Source: Perognathus longimembris pacificus (lineage: Eukaryota > Chordata > Mammalia > Rodentia > Heteromyidae). From it: a stretch of 64,000 bases of DNA. Position numbers and translations under genes: made by a program. This document shows positions 21,610 through 31,139 of this stretch, in pieces. How positions within the stretch are numbered: position 1 is the first letter of the stretch; each line of letters opens with the position of its first letter. Below the pieces are notes generated by a model that was not told the origin of the DNA, did no database searches, and saw only the letters and a program-made list of their open reading frames with translations. The stretch covers positions 65,415,067-65,479,066 of the forward strand of contig NC_063172.1 in assembly GCF_023159225.1 (NCBI RefSeq), read 5' to 3'.

Positions 21610-22835
21610 CAATGTGATTTTTTTGTTGTTGTTTTAAAGAAAAATAATTTTGTGACTACTAAATAAAATTACAGAACCACATACACATTTATAATTACAG
21701 TACTTCTAGTCATAGGAACTAAACACTGAACAGTAAAGAAAGCTTTGGATGTAAACAACTATTTATTTCATAAAGCTCTAAACAAAGACTCCTCCATTTC
21801 CAAGGAGGTATCCTTTGTTCGATTACAAACTCTCATCTACTCCCCCAAAGAAGACAATATCAACACACACTTTATTACCAAGTGATGTCTTAATATCCTC
21901 ATCTCATCATCTGGCAGGCTTATAAGCATTGTAACACTGAGGAATGTTGATCAAAAAATGTTAATTCAGGAAATTTTCTGTCCAAAGCTCAGTAAGTTTG
22001 TATATACTTAGGGGTTTAGAAACCCAAAGTTTTAAGAGGTGGTAACAAGCAGAATAACATATAAATATGGTATAATGGCCTCATGTACTGCAATCATATT
22101 TTCAAAATTCCATTACCCACTTAAATCTAGGAAATGAATCAAGAAATAATGGAGCTTAAAGTAGGTCTCTGTGGATTAATTAACATATCAGGTAAAACCC
22201 TTGGGATCAGCCTTGTTTTAAATCCCTTGGAATCTTCTCTCTCATTCATTTTTTTCCTCAGGGAGCACAAAAACACTACACATATTTTACAATTTTATAA
22301 ATGCCATTATTGCTTACACCTAACTGGAGGTAGGTATTAGTTATGCGTCTGCTGATCTGAGAATGAGAAATCATGTCTAGAAATGAAAAAGTTACTACTA
22401 CCATTAAAAACCTGTCCAGCAGTGCCTTAGTATCCTTTCAACATAAGAACCTGAAAACACTCTATGAGCAGCACTGAAAATGCAAATCACAGATCTATCC
22501 TGCAAAAGCAACATAGCACTGTTTGAAATACCGCTTAATATTTTAATTACTTTCACAAATCTACACCAATCCCATTAGCATGCCTTCTTGTTCTGTGAAA
22601 GAAGTATGATTCTAAGTAAAAAGGACTGAAACTCACATGGACACTCTTGGTCTTTCTACACACTATGTTGGAAAAAGAAAACGCAAAAGACATACTTAGT
22701 GAACAAGCATTACAAGTGAAATCTCTACAAGGGGGCTGTAGATACTTGCTCACGATACCTGCAACACAAGGGGGGAGGGGAGAAAAATACACTCCCATTA
22801 AAAGTATTAATGTCAAAAGTATATTTGATTTAAAA
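21610..22835. other. Intronic stretch with nothing recognised
   Basis: AT-rich and without readable repeats. The short plus-strand frame at 22134-22340 and others here resemble nothing known. Confidence 0.5.
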
Positions 22836-22839
22836 AGTA

Positions 22840-22912
22840 TTGGGGATATAGCTCAGTGGTAGATCATTACCTAGCATGCAGAGAGCCCTGGAGTACAACT
22901 CCAGCACCAAAA
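22840..22912 (+). mobile_element. ID-like SINE monomer
   Basis: The A box lies in GGGGATATAGCTCAGTGGTAG and a mutated B box in GGAGTACAACTCCAGCACC. There is no right half. Confidence 0.8.
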
Positions 22913-22929
22913 ATGATAAAAGTGGCCTT

Positions 22930-23045
22930 GAGTCCCGGCACAGTGTAGCTTGTGGCTTATGTTTATAGTCCTGCTACACAGGAGGAAGAGGCAGGAGGAT
23001 CAGAAGTTCGAGGGTAGCCTGGGCACCTCGGCAGGAGCCTAACCT
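22930..23045 (+). mobile_element. B1-like SINE monomer
   Basis: TTATAGTCCTGCTACACAGGAGG, then GGCAGGAGGATCAGAAGTTCG and GGTAGCCTGGGCA, follow the B1 layout. Confidence 0.65.
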
Positions 23046-24095
23046 TAGAATTAAAATTAATTACGTCCTTGTGTAGCGTACTTCAGGCCCCAAGTGAGAG
23101 TGAGCACGCTACAGACCCCACTAACCCCCATCTCCCCAAAGTCAGAACTTCTGGCAGTAGGCAAGAAAGAGCATTCAGTCCATATGCAAACAAAGCAAAA
23201 TTCATTTTTGCTCCTCGACTCCAAATCTGGCTGGCAATCAAGAGGAGAAAACGACAGATTTGGGCCAAGGGCGTCATCGGGTGGGATGGGGATGGCGGAG
23301 GTGGGGGGGGGGGTGGAGATCAAGAGAAATTCTCAGGAGCAACTGGTACTGGGCCACTGAGGCGAAGCCTTCCTTGCTGGGAGCGCCCATCCGCTGCTTC
23401 TCTCCTCAAATCTACCCGTTGGAAATCAAAGGCCATGCGTTTCGTGGCCATCCACTTTGCCCGGCGGCGGCCCGGGTCCGACGCTTCAGGCCCAGCCGCA
23501 GAAGCGCCGGCGTGGGGAGCAGACGACCGCGGGACCTCGGCGGGGCCTATTGTTCTGCAAACCTGCAGGACCCACGGAGCTCGGCGGGGCGCGCGCGGGC
23601 GCGGGCGCGGGGGGGGGGGGAGCCCGGGGCGCGAGCCCCGCACAGGTGCGTGCGTGGTGTGCGGGGGGAGTGGGGGAGGGAGGAGCAGGTGCGGAGGGAG
23701 GGAGGGGGTGGGGGGGGGTGAACAGGTGTTCCCCACCCCTTTGCTTCGGAGAAGGGCCCAACTTCCCGACCGAGACGTGGAGGACAAAGTCATTCCCGAG
23801 GCGTGCGCGCGGCGCGGGCCTGCTCCGCAGGGCTTCCCCCGGCGAGGGGGGTGCGAGGAGGCCGGGGGCCCGAGGGGGCCCGGCTTCAAGGATGGAGGGG
23901 CTTTCGGATGGGGGGGGGTGGGGACGACCAGCCCCAAGCCCCCCGAACAATGGGCCCGGCTGGGGCGGGCCGGGGGTGGAGGGGGGGCGCGGCCAAGGCT
24001 GGGGAGCCGCGGAGGGGAGGCGGGGTGGGCGGAAGGAAACAAAGGAGCCCCCCTCCTCCCCGACGGGTGGGGGTCCGTCCCGGGGCGGGGGTTAC

Positions 24096-24233
24096 CTGCG
24101 AGAGCTGCCGCGGATTGGGGCAGCCGAAGAGCGCGGAGCTGGAGCTGAAGCTGATGGCCCCGCGGCGGCTGAGGACGTGCTGGGGGACCGGCCTGTCCAG
24201 GGGCAGCACCGGCAGCTGGTAGCATACTTCCAT
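24096..24233 (-). CDS. PDE7A: PDE7A exon 1, coding part (isoform PDE7A1 N-terminus)
   Basis: PDE7A hydrolyses cAMP with high affinity and so ends cAMP/PKA signalling; PDE7A1 is the soluble long form. This exon encodes 46 residues beginning MEVCYQLPVLPL and ending NPRQLSQ, which match the PDE7A1 N-terminus as I know it. Residues 23-28 are RRGAIS, the first of two PKA pseudosubstrate-like repeats through which PDE7A1 is reported to bind and inhibit the PKA catalytic subunit. The second repeat is expected at the start of exon 2, outside this window. The exon ends CAG|GTAACC (donor GT at 24095-24094), after a complete codon (phase 0). The start chosen is the known one; its context has T at -3 and G at +4, so it is not strong. 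The same frame stays open upstream to an ATG at 24803, discussed under findings. The catalytic HD domain lies in later exons. Confidence 0.95.
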
Positions 24234-24674
24234 TGAAGACGCCCGTCCCGCCTCGGCCCGGCCCGGCGCCCGCCCGCCGCCCCTGCGCGGGGAGGGCGCC
24301 GCGGCTCGGGGACGCGGGGCCGGGCCGGGCCGGGGGCCGGGCGGGCGCGCGCCGGGAAGCCGCCGCCGCCGCCTCAGAGCCGCCCCGACCCCAGCCCGCG
24401 GCCTCGGCGCCCGGCGGGCAGACGCGGCGGCCGCGGCGGCGGGGACCCCGGTCCGTGCGCTCCCGGCGGCGGGGCGCGCAGCCCCGGCCGAGCCGGCGAG
24501 GGGAGCCCCGCCACCGCCGGGACGCCTCAGGCGGGAGGCGCGGAGCCGGGGACGGCCGGGCGGGCAGCCGCGGGGCACCGAGCGCGCTTGCCAGAGCGCT
24601 GCGGGCGAGGACGGCTGCGGCCAGCGGCTCGGCCAGCTCCCGGGCGCGCGGGACCCACCAGCAAGCAGCTCGGG

Positions 24675-24698
24675 CCGCCGCCGCCGCCGCCGCCGCCG
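24675..24698. repeat. (CCG)8 tract
   Basis: Eight perfect CCG units, reading CGG on the PDE7A strand, about 440 bases before the start codon. It is probably 5' UTR or promoter, depending on the start site. Confidence 0.95.
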
Positions 24699-24706
24699 GA
24701 GCCCGG

Positions 24707-24749
24707 CCCCGCCCCGCTCGCCCCGCCCCGCTCGCCCCGCCCCGCCCCC
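24707..24749 (-). promoter_or_regulatory. PDE7A: Cluster of four GC boxes (Sp1/KLF-type)
   Basis: CCCCGCCCC cores start at 24707, 24721, 24735 and 24740 (GGGGCGGGG on the minus strand). The regular spacing of 14 bases between the first three shows they arose by local duplication of CCCCGCCCCGCTCG. Such clusters are usual in TATA-less CpG-island promoters. Confidence 0.8.
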
Positions 24750-24797
24750 GAGCCTGACTTCACTCCGCCGACCGCCCGCCCGCCCGCGCGTGCCCGG

Positions 24798-24802
24798 CGT
24801 CA
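24798..24802. promoter_or_regulatory. CRE half site (CGTCA)
   Basis: A CGTCA half site in GGCGTCATTC. It is weak on its own and is listed because it lies 51 bases from a full CRE. Confidence 0.4.
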
Positions 24803-24852
24803 TTCACACTTGGCAGCCGCGGACCCGGCGCCAACCACGGCCGCCGCCACGC

Positions 24853-24860
24853 TGACGTCA
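24853..24860. promoter_or_regulatory. PDE7A: Full palindromic CRE (TGACGTCA)
   Basis: A perfect eight-base CREB/ATF site, about 620 bases before the PDE7A1 start codon, between the two CCG tracts. Confidence 0.85.
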
Positions 24861-24870
24861 CGACGCCGCG

Positions 24871-24891
24871 CCGCCGCCGCCGCCGCCGCCG
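24871..24891. repeat. (CCG)7 tract
   Basis: Seven perfect CCG units that begin 11 bases after the CRE at 24853. Confidence 0.95.
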
Positions 24892-25117
24892 CGCCCGCAC
24901 CCCCGCGTCGGGTCCGCTCCCCGGGCGCCGCACGGCGGTCTCCCGGCTTGGCGGCCCCAGGCGCGTGCGCTGGGGGGCCCCGCGGATGGCGGCGGGGACA
25001 TCCCTGTCGGCGCGAATCTCGGGTTCCAGAGCGCTGAGGTGCGCGCGGTGGGCCCGGCCCTCACGGGAGCGCGCGCCGTCCCGGCCGGCGGAGCCCCCTC
25101 ACCCCCCCCCGCGGCAG

Positions 25118-25125
25118 TGACGTCA
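25118..25125. promoter_or_regulatory. PDE7A: Second full palindromic CRE (TGACGTCA)
   Basis: A second perfect site, 265 bases from the first. A CRE-like TACGTCA follows at 25151-25157. Confidence 0.85.
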
Positions 25126-25150
25126 GCAGCCGGCGCGCCCCGTCCCCCGC

Positions 25151-25157
25151 TACGTCA
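25151..25157. promoter_or_regulatory. PDE7A: CRE-like site (TACGTCA)
   Basis: It differs from a full CRE at one flanking base and lies 33 bases after the second CRE (start to start). Confidence 0.6.
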
Positions 25158-25671
25158 CCGGCCGTCCCCGGCGGGCTCGCGGGCCGAGGAGCCGCGGGGC
25201 CGCTCGGGTGAGGACCGCGGGAGGGGGACGGGGGGGTGCGGGAAGGAGGGCGGGAAGGAAGTCAGTGTGCCCGTGAAGAAAGGTGGGGGGCGAGCGCGCG
25301 TTAGGACAAAGGGACGCGGGCGACGCGCCGCCCGGCCCGGCCCCGGGGGAGGGGGGCGAGGGGGGCCCCGGCTTGGCGCTCCGGGAAAGGGAGGCGCGGC
25401 GGGGAGCTAGCGGTTTGTCTGGCGAGTTGCACGTGAGGTTTGCCCGCTCACCTGTCGCCTTCTCCCCCCCCCCCCCCCGCAGCCTGGCGAGGCCTCGGGT
25501 TTGACGGGATGGTCCGTCCCCCCCATTCCGGCCTTGCAGGACGTCAGCCCGAAGGAGCCCTCCACCGAGCCATCCGGCCCCGGGCGAGTGCTGCAGTCGG
25601 GGGGAGAAGCAGGAAGGCCCCCCGGAGACACCTGACCCTCACTCCACGGAATCGCCTTCCTCCCTCTCGCC

Positions 25672-25862
25672 TGGTGCCAGGACGGACTCGGGGCCCGGGT
25701 GCTGCCCCTTAGCTCTTTCTCGTCGAGGCCTGGGCTCTACCATCTGGGTAATCTCTACCATCTGGTGAACTGGAGATAAGAATCCTACAGACTCTCCCGC
25801 CCAGTGTAGGTAGCCTCAGTCCTCAGATCCCAGCCTCCAGAGTGGAGTTACTGGTATGCGAT
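25672..25862 (-). mobile_element. Type B SINE, minus strand
   Basis: It begins at the outer edge of the CpG island (GTGCCAGGACGGACTCGGGG) and runs to CAGCCTCCAGAGTGG. The segment ATCTCTACCATCTGG/TACCATCTGG is locally duplicated. Confidence 0.8.
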
Positions 25863-25864
25863 CT

Positions 25865-26650
25865 TTTATATCGTTTAAACGACACCAGTGTATTTTCTAC
25901 AAATGTCTGCTCTTCACTTGAAAGAAATATAATCCCCACGGTGGTCTTTTGGCTATTTCAGTAGATGGTGACACATGAAGCTCCCTTCAGTGTAGCAATT
26001 GATCCATCTCTAAACCCTAATTAACTCCCATAGTAGCTAGCAGATGTGTAGAGCAGTATTTTATGCCTGAGATTGTGCTGGGGAATTTCTCACATGTAAC
26101 CACATTTACTTCTCACAAAAACTTCTTGAGGCAGTCAACGTGTGAATAAATGAAAAGTGGGCTCAAGGAAACAAACTTGCCCTACACCTCACATAGAGAG
26201 GCAAGTCCCAAGAACTAACCTCAAGCATTGTTTCAATTCTTTGTACATGTAACTACCCAAAAGATGATACTCATAAACTATTAAGACAAGATTTGACTAA
26301 ATAACCACAGCATATGTAATGGTTTGTAAGACTAAAGTTGGTTGAGTCATTTAGTAAGACTCAGAGCACTAAACTAGATAAACAGTACATCTCTCTTTAG
26401 CCTAGTAGGTTACTGTATTTGCAGTTCCACCCATGACCCATGACGGGCCCTCTACAGATGATTTTTAACTTCACCCAACACAATGACTGCATAAGTTAGG
26501 TAATTTCCAATTCTGCAGATTCCAAAAACAATTTGTTTGCCTCAGTGAACTTGGTTCTGTGATTTCAGAGCCACATATTTCCTATTCCATGCAGTGTCTC
26601 AAGACCAAAACTTAACTGGTACGGAAATGTATGTGAAGAATATAAAGAAA
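25865..26650. other. Upstream intergenic stretch with nothing recognised
   Basis: This is the first non-island sequence upstream of PDE7A. No repeat or gene could be read. Confidence 0.5.
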
Positions 26651-26664
26651 AAGAATTGTGTGTT

Positions 26665-27262
26665 ACTCTGTGTATTTAGAGATTTATTTCAAAGAATTGG
26701 CTCACGATGATAGCACTTTAGCAAGTCTGAAATTTATAGGGCAGGCCAGCAGGCTGGAAATTTTCAAGTTGATGGGCATTGTGGTCTTGAGTCTAAACCA
26801 GAGCAGAACAGCAGGCTAAAACTCAGGCATTTTATCCCCTGGTAGTGGGGATTGAACTTGAGGATTGTGAGACAAGTTTTCTATCACTTGGGCCATACCT
26901 TTGATCTTCTGCCTTTTAAAATTTGTTATGCAGATAGGGCCTCAAGTTTCCTTTGCTTGGGCTGGCATGGAGCTGTGATCTGCCTGTTGAAGTTACAGGT
27001 GCATGCCACAACGTCCCAGGAAGGGTTTCTATTTTGGACAGAATTGCTGCTTTTGCAGGGAACCTGGGTCTTTGTTCTTGGGGCTATCAGCTGATTATAT
27101 GAGACCCACCCACTTAAGTAGACATATTTGTGTTAGAATCAGCTGAGTATAAATGTTAACCACATCCACAAATACCTTCGCAGCAACATCTTGACTAGCT
27201 TTTCACCATAGAACTGGACATTATAGCCTAGCCAATTTTACACATAAAATTAACCATCACAG
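26665..27262 (+). repeat. Old mammalian interspersed repeat split by a SINE
   Basis: The ordered landmarks AAGAATTGGCTCACGATGAT, GGGCAGGCCAGCAGGCTGG, TGAGACCCACCCACTTAAG and ACATAAAATTAACCATCACA match a common ancient mammalian repeat whose family I cannot name with certainty. Positions 26836-27030 are a later SINE. Confidence 0.65.
26836..27030 (-). mobile_element. Old type B-like SINE, minus strand, nested
   Basis: GGGGATTGAACTTGAGG, CACTTGGGCCATACC, TTGGGCTGGCATGGAGC and GTTACAGGTGCATGCCAC are readable. It interrupts the ancient repeat. Confidence 0.65.
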
Positions 27263-27264
27263 AG

Positions 27265-28234
27265 AATAAACTTTAAACAAAAAGCATCATTCTGTTACCT
27301 AAAGCAACAAAAATATAGGTACCTGAGAACAAACTTAGTCAAAAATGCAAGAATTTTATAAAGAAAACTTAAATGTGAAGAATGTAAGAGTAGACCGGGA
27401 TATTTAGAAAGAATGTCCTTAGAAGCAGGTCTTATCCTACTTTAGTTAGTCTATGCCTTGAATATGAACTCAGTACACAGTCAAACATCTTTGACTAGAT
27501 AAGCTGATTCTAAGATCATATGAATAAAAGGACATAAAATTAGCCAAGAAAGTTATGGGGAACAAAAATTACCAAGACGAATGTTGCTATTAAAATAGGT
27601 TCAAAGAGACAATCACTAAAAGCAATACACAATAAACGATTTAATATAGGAATTTTTTTTTTTTTACAATGAAGAATCAGAGAAACTGAGTGCTAAAGGT
27701 CAGGAACAATGGCTACAATAGAAAAGCCACTGAACCTCCATGAAGGGATCTGTGGAAGACTGTTGCCTCTGTATCTAATAGTGGTCTGAAAGTTAATAGA
27801 AGCCAGCATTACAGGCTGATGGTGAGGAAAGCTGGGTGCAAAGTGAGAAGAAGCTTGGACAAATTGGAACATATAAGAAGAAATGAACCTGTGTCTTTTT
27901 TTTTTTTATTGCATCTAACACCAGTGACACAATGTACCGAAGAAACTGGTCCCCTAGCCAATGAACTTTGCATATGCCTGACCTTAATGAAGAGATGCTA
28001 TAGAGATTCTGAAGGCTGGGCCACTGCTCCTTGACATTGAGGTGAATCCGCAGATCAACAAACAGGTACGCAAGTTACGGTACTACCTAGGAGCCTGTGT
28101 GTACATTCTTAGGCACTTCACATCCCTCTTTCAAATCTTGTGAGTTCCTCGTGTATCCAGTTGACACAATAGAACTGTAAAGGAAAGAGTTTGGGAATTG
28201 TTTCAGCTCAGGAAAGTTGACAGTACAAAACCAT
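27265..28234. other. Intergenic stretch with nothing recognised
   Basis: It includes two T runs (27651-27665, 27896-27908). The 71-codon frame at 27819-28034 resembles nothing known. Confidence 0.5.
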
Positions 28235-28345
28235 CCACCTGAGTGGGCTGGTGCATTCCTGTGATACCAGTACTTTAGGAGTCTAAGGAGGAGGATCTAG
28301 AATTCAAGGCTAGCCTGGACAACACAGTGAAACCCTGTCTTAAAA
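28235..28345 (+). mobile_element. B1-like SINE monomer
   Basis: GGGCTGGTGCATTCCTGTGATACC and CAAGGCTAGCCTGGACAACACAG, ending AACCCTGTCTTAAAACA, form a monomeric 7SL-derived element. Confidence 0.75.
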
Positions 28346-29430
28346 CACCTTAGTATCTATACACTTATATTTAATTTTCAAATAAAGCATATAGAAAAAT
28401 CATACTTCTGCACATACAATGCAGCTTTCATACAACCAAAATTAGTTCTCATTTCCACTCCAGAAGATATGCTATTAGGCAATATGAGCCAAATAAAATA
28501 ACCATTTCATGCAGTCTTCTTTGAGTGATGTTCATTCCTCCTCTTGATGAGTCCTAGTGTCCTTTTGATGGTCTGGAATTTATGCACTAATGTACACTTA
28601 TGTACAAGAATACTTACTATTAATACAAATTAGGCTGAGAGAAAAAATTAACTGTTTGATGTGTGCATGGATATGTGCACACATCAAAGTGAACTTCAAA
28701 ATGAAGGAAAATGCTCCTGTTCTTGTTCTTGTTCTTGTTCTGTGATTAATAATGTTCTCATGACTACCTTCTCTCTCCTCATACTTATTTCATATTCCCA
28801 TTGCACTCAGCAAGCTACTTGGCTGGAAGTGATTCTTTTCCTTGGGGAGCAACCCAAGCCTTTATTCCTGAAGGATCTGAGCTATTACGATTTCTACTTG
28901 TATTAGATTGTTATACTTTCCTATTAACTCATTTTACAGAGCCTAGGAATGTTAAGTTCTAAGAAACAGCCCCAAAGATTTTTTTGTATTCCATGCATGT
29001 TTCTTCCTTTTCTGGTTTTATGGCAGTCTGATTCGATCAGTCAGATTCTTTAAGATTGGATCATTCTAGGTAGGAAAAATAATCATTTCCTTGGCATGTT
29101 GGTTAAATAGACAAGAAACTCCAAATAGCCAAGTGGCAGCCTCGACTTCCAATGTAATTTAATTCTTGCTGGTATACCCTGGTGGAAACATTCTTTTTTG
29201 TGAAAAGCCCAAGTCTTCAGGGGCTGGAAGAACAGTTTTGTATGCATTTTGATCCCTGTCATAAAAGCGAGGACCCACCCCAAAGGCTACCCCCTTGAAT
29301 CCCGAACCATGGCTATATGTTGGTTACTGACTTAGTACATATATCAAACAAGGAGAACATTATCTAGTCTTACATGGTGTTGCTAACCATCCAGATGGCC
29401 TGATTATTGAATCTTCCAACAGGCATTCCT
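28346..29430. other. Intergenic stretch; short hexamer repeat
   Basis: A GTTCTT hexamer is repeated about four times at 28719-28741. Otherwise nothing could be recognised. Confidence 0.5.
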
Positions 29431-29755
29431 GTGCTACAACGAAAATGAACTGTGAAAACATGCTAAGTGAAAAAAGTAACCACCCAAGGTCATATATTGT
29501 ATGATTTAATTTATATGAAACGGCCAGCACAGGCAAACCATAAAGAAAGAGGTCAAGACGTGGTTGAAAGGAGCTTGCTGGGGAGGGAAGAATAGAGTGA
29601 CCACCTAATAGGTCTTGGGTTTCATTTGAGAATGATGAAAAATCAGGTTGTGATGATGGCTGCAGAACATTGTGAACTTTATGCCACTGACTTAAACAAC
29701 TTTAAAGTGGTTAAAATGGTAACTTTATGTGAACCTATCTTTAGCCACAACAAGC
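29430..29755 (+). mobile_element. Ancient L1 3' UTR fragment (probable)
   Basis: TATTGTATGATTTAATTTATATGAAA, GGTTGTGATGATGGCTGCAG and TAAAATGGTAACTTTATGTGAA follow the order seen at the 3' ends of old mammalian L1 subfamilies. Confidence 0.55.
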
Positions 29756-29759
29756 AATC

Positions 29760-30440
29760 ATTTTATTGTATCAAAACAGCTACCTCAGGGTAAGGGGCAG
29801 CATAGTAAGATCAGTGAATTCTTATTATGAGCATAAACATACTGCTACTTTTATTTACAATGATCTAAATCATTTTTTGTTAAAGGTAGTTCTTCTGTGT
29901 TTAGTAGCATCATTCTTAAGTCCGTTGTTGGTTTTAGTAGTATTTGGTGAGTATTCACATGAGATAAAATGTGAAGGCCTGTCATATGTAGACTCACAGT
30001 AAGTACTCATTCAACTTATCCTGATATCCTTCCCTAGTCCTCCTTGTCACCAATTTTCTAATCATTTTCTTTCTAAGTTCTAGATTTGTCAGCAAAACAG
30101 GTATTACCCACAAATCACTATGGATGTATACATCTCTCTATGCAGACAGAAACGCAGAAACACTGCACCAAGAATGCTCTGCCCACTAGTAGTATTTCCA
30201 CTCATCACTTCAGGACCCTCCCAGAGGAGAGCTCTCATGCTGTGACTACTCAAGTCCATCATAAACTTCACACCTGTCTTTGATTTTAGTCCCAGAGACT
30301 TTTCTCGACAGGTTATTAGGTGACTGTTAACTTGGATGTTGCATGAGATATGAGTTGCAAAGGAGAAGGCAATGTAGTCATCGGGGTCGTGGTTATCGTG
30401 GCCACGTGTTCGTGTAAACCACGTGTCTCTAAAGAGATAC
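29760..30440. other. Intergenic stretch; paired E-boxes at its end
   Basis: No repeat or gene was read. Two CACGTG motifs lie at 30403-30408 and 30420-30425, described under findings. Confidence 0.5.
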
Positions 30441-30444
30441 TTGA

Positions 30445-30530
30445 ACCTGATTTCATATATTACACTTCCTCTTAATGGTAGAGTGACACCTCTCTGTACA
30501 TCAGTTTGATAATAAAAATTTGAAAAAAAA
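30445..30530 (+). mobile_element. L1 3' end fragment
   Basis: ACACCTCTCTGTACATCAGTTTGATAATAAA and an A-rich tail match the L1 3' end at 300-460. Only the last part is present, a very short 5'-truncated insertion. Confidence 0.6.
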
Positions 30531-31108
30531 TGATAGAGTGACTAAAACATTTTGTAAGTCTACAGATGGCTTTAATAGAAACAGTGCAGGAAAGGAAGTT
30601 CATTTCCAGACTAAGTACTTAGTGAGGGAACGGGATATTTATAAATGGCTCCATGTAATGTGCCTGATGGCTGTCTGATCCCTCCAGAAAATGATGAAAT
30701 TTATGGTTCTCAAACAGCCACACTTTGGTTTTGTTGTTTGATAATACATTAGATGTATTGTGGAAGCTTAAGTCATAGGGTAATTTGACAGCTCATAGTC
30801 AAGCATTTAGTTTCATCTAGGGCCCAATAGTAAGACAGAATAATTTCTCAAAAGGAGAATATTTGTGGAAGATGGCATAGCTTAACTCCCAAATCCTAAA
30901 ATCCTGCCCAGATGCACTTATAGGGGCTTGCCAAAGGTTCCATCTAATATCCCTAACCTATTGCAGACCCTTGAGCACCTACCTGCTGGGTCAGACAACC
31001 CAAGGGACAGAGAACCTTGCGTGGATTCTACACAGATTTTTCAGGTTCTGAGCCCAACTTGGCCATTAATTTTTTTATATACATAACACAGAATTTTTAG
31101 TTTAATCA

Positions 31109-31110
<2 letters not shown>
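30531..31110. other. Intergenic stretch with nothing recognised
   Basis: No repeat or coding signal was read. Confidence 0.5.

Positions 31111-31112
<2 letters not shown>

Positions 31113-31139
<27 letters not shown>
31113..31139. repeat. (GT)n microsatellite
   Basis: An uninterrupted GT run. Confidence 0.95.

Larger units (their letters stand above)
1..24095 (-). other. PDE7A: PDE7A intron 1, 5' part (partial; continues beyond the left edge)
   Basis: The interval follows the splice donor of PDE7A exon 1 (GT at 24095-24094, minus strand) and runs to the window edge without a recognisable exon. The alternative first exon of the PDE7A2 isoform, which encodes a short hydrophobic N-terminus, was looked for by reading and not found; in other mammals it lies tens of kilobases into this intron. 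The content is SINEs, short L1 pieces, two LTR fragments, microsatellites and unassigned DNA. That this is intron is inferred from the exon and donor; it would need transcript data or alignment to confirm. Confidence 0.85.
24234..25230 (-). promoter_or_regulatory. PDE7A: PDE7A1 5' UTR and core promoter region, TATA-less
   Basis: The region directly upstream of the exon 1 start is very GC-rich and I see no TATA box. It holds the GC-box cluster, the CRE sites and the CCG tracts listed separately. There is also an NRF1-like core (GCGCACGCGC on the minus strand, 24970-24961) and a YY1-like GATGGCGGC at 24985-24993. From memory, published work on the human PDE7A1 promoter also describes a CpG-rich promoter with CREB sites. 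The transcription start site cannot be fixed from sequence alone. Confidence 0.75.
23240..25700. promoter_or_regulatory. PDE7A: CpG island of the PDE7A1 promoter
   Basis: CpG dinucleotides and G+C content rise sharply at about 23240, peak at 24230-25200 and fall away by about 25700, where a type B SINE begins. The island covers the promoter, exon 1 and the start of intron 1. Long reading frames in it on both strands are a by-product of low stop-codon frequency in GC-rich DNA, except the exon 1 frame. A C run at about 25466-25480 and G runs between 23300 and 24090 punctuate it. The edges were judged by eye, not computed. Confidence 0.9.

Noticed and set aside
23069..24148. Long plus-strand reading frame of 359 codons in the CpG island
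   Set aside because: GC-rich DNA has few stop codons and frames are open on both strands. The product is low-complexity Gly, Arg and Pro without any known motif, and it overlaps PDE7A exon 1 in antisense.
23320..24225. Minus-strand frame of 301 codons overlapping PDE7A exon 1 in another frame
   Set aside because: It is a shadow of GC-rich sequence. The exon 1 frame is identified by sequence match and ends in a proper splice donor, and this one is neither.
25039..25712. Plus-strand frames that could suggest a divergent gene sharing the PDE7A promoter
   Set aside because: No recognisable protein, no clear splice donor with coding match, and as I recall no divergent coding gene is known next to PDE7A in mammals. 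A non-coding divergent transcript remains possible but is not visible.
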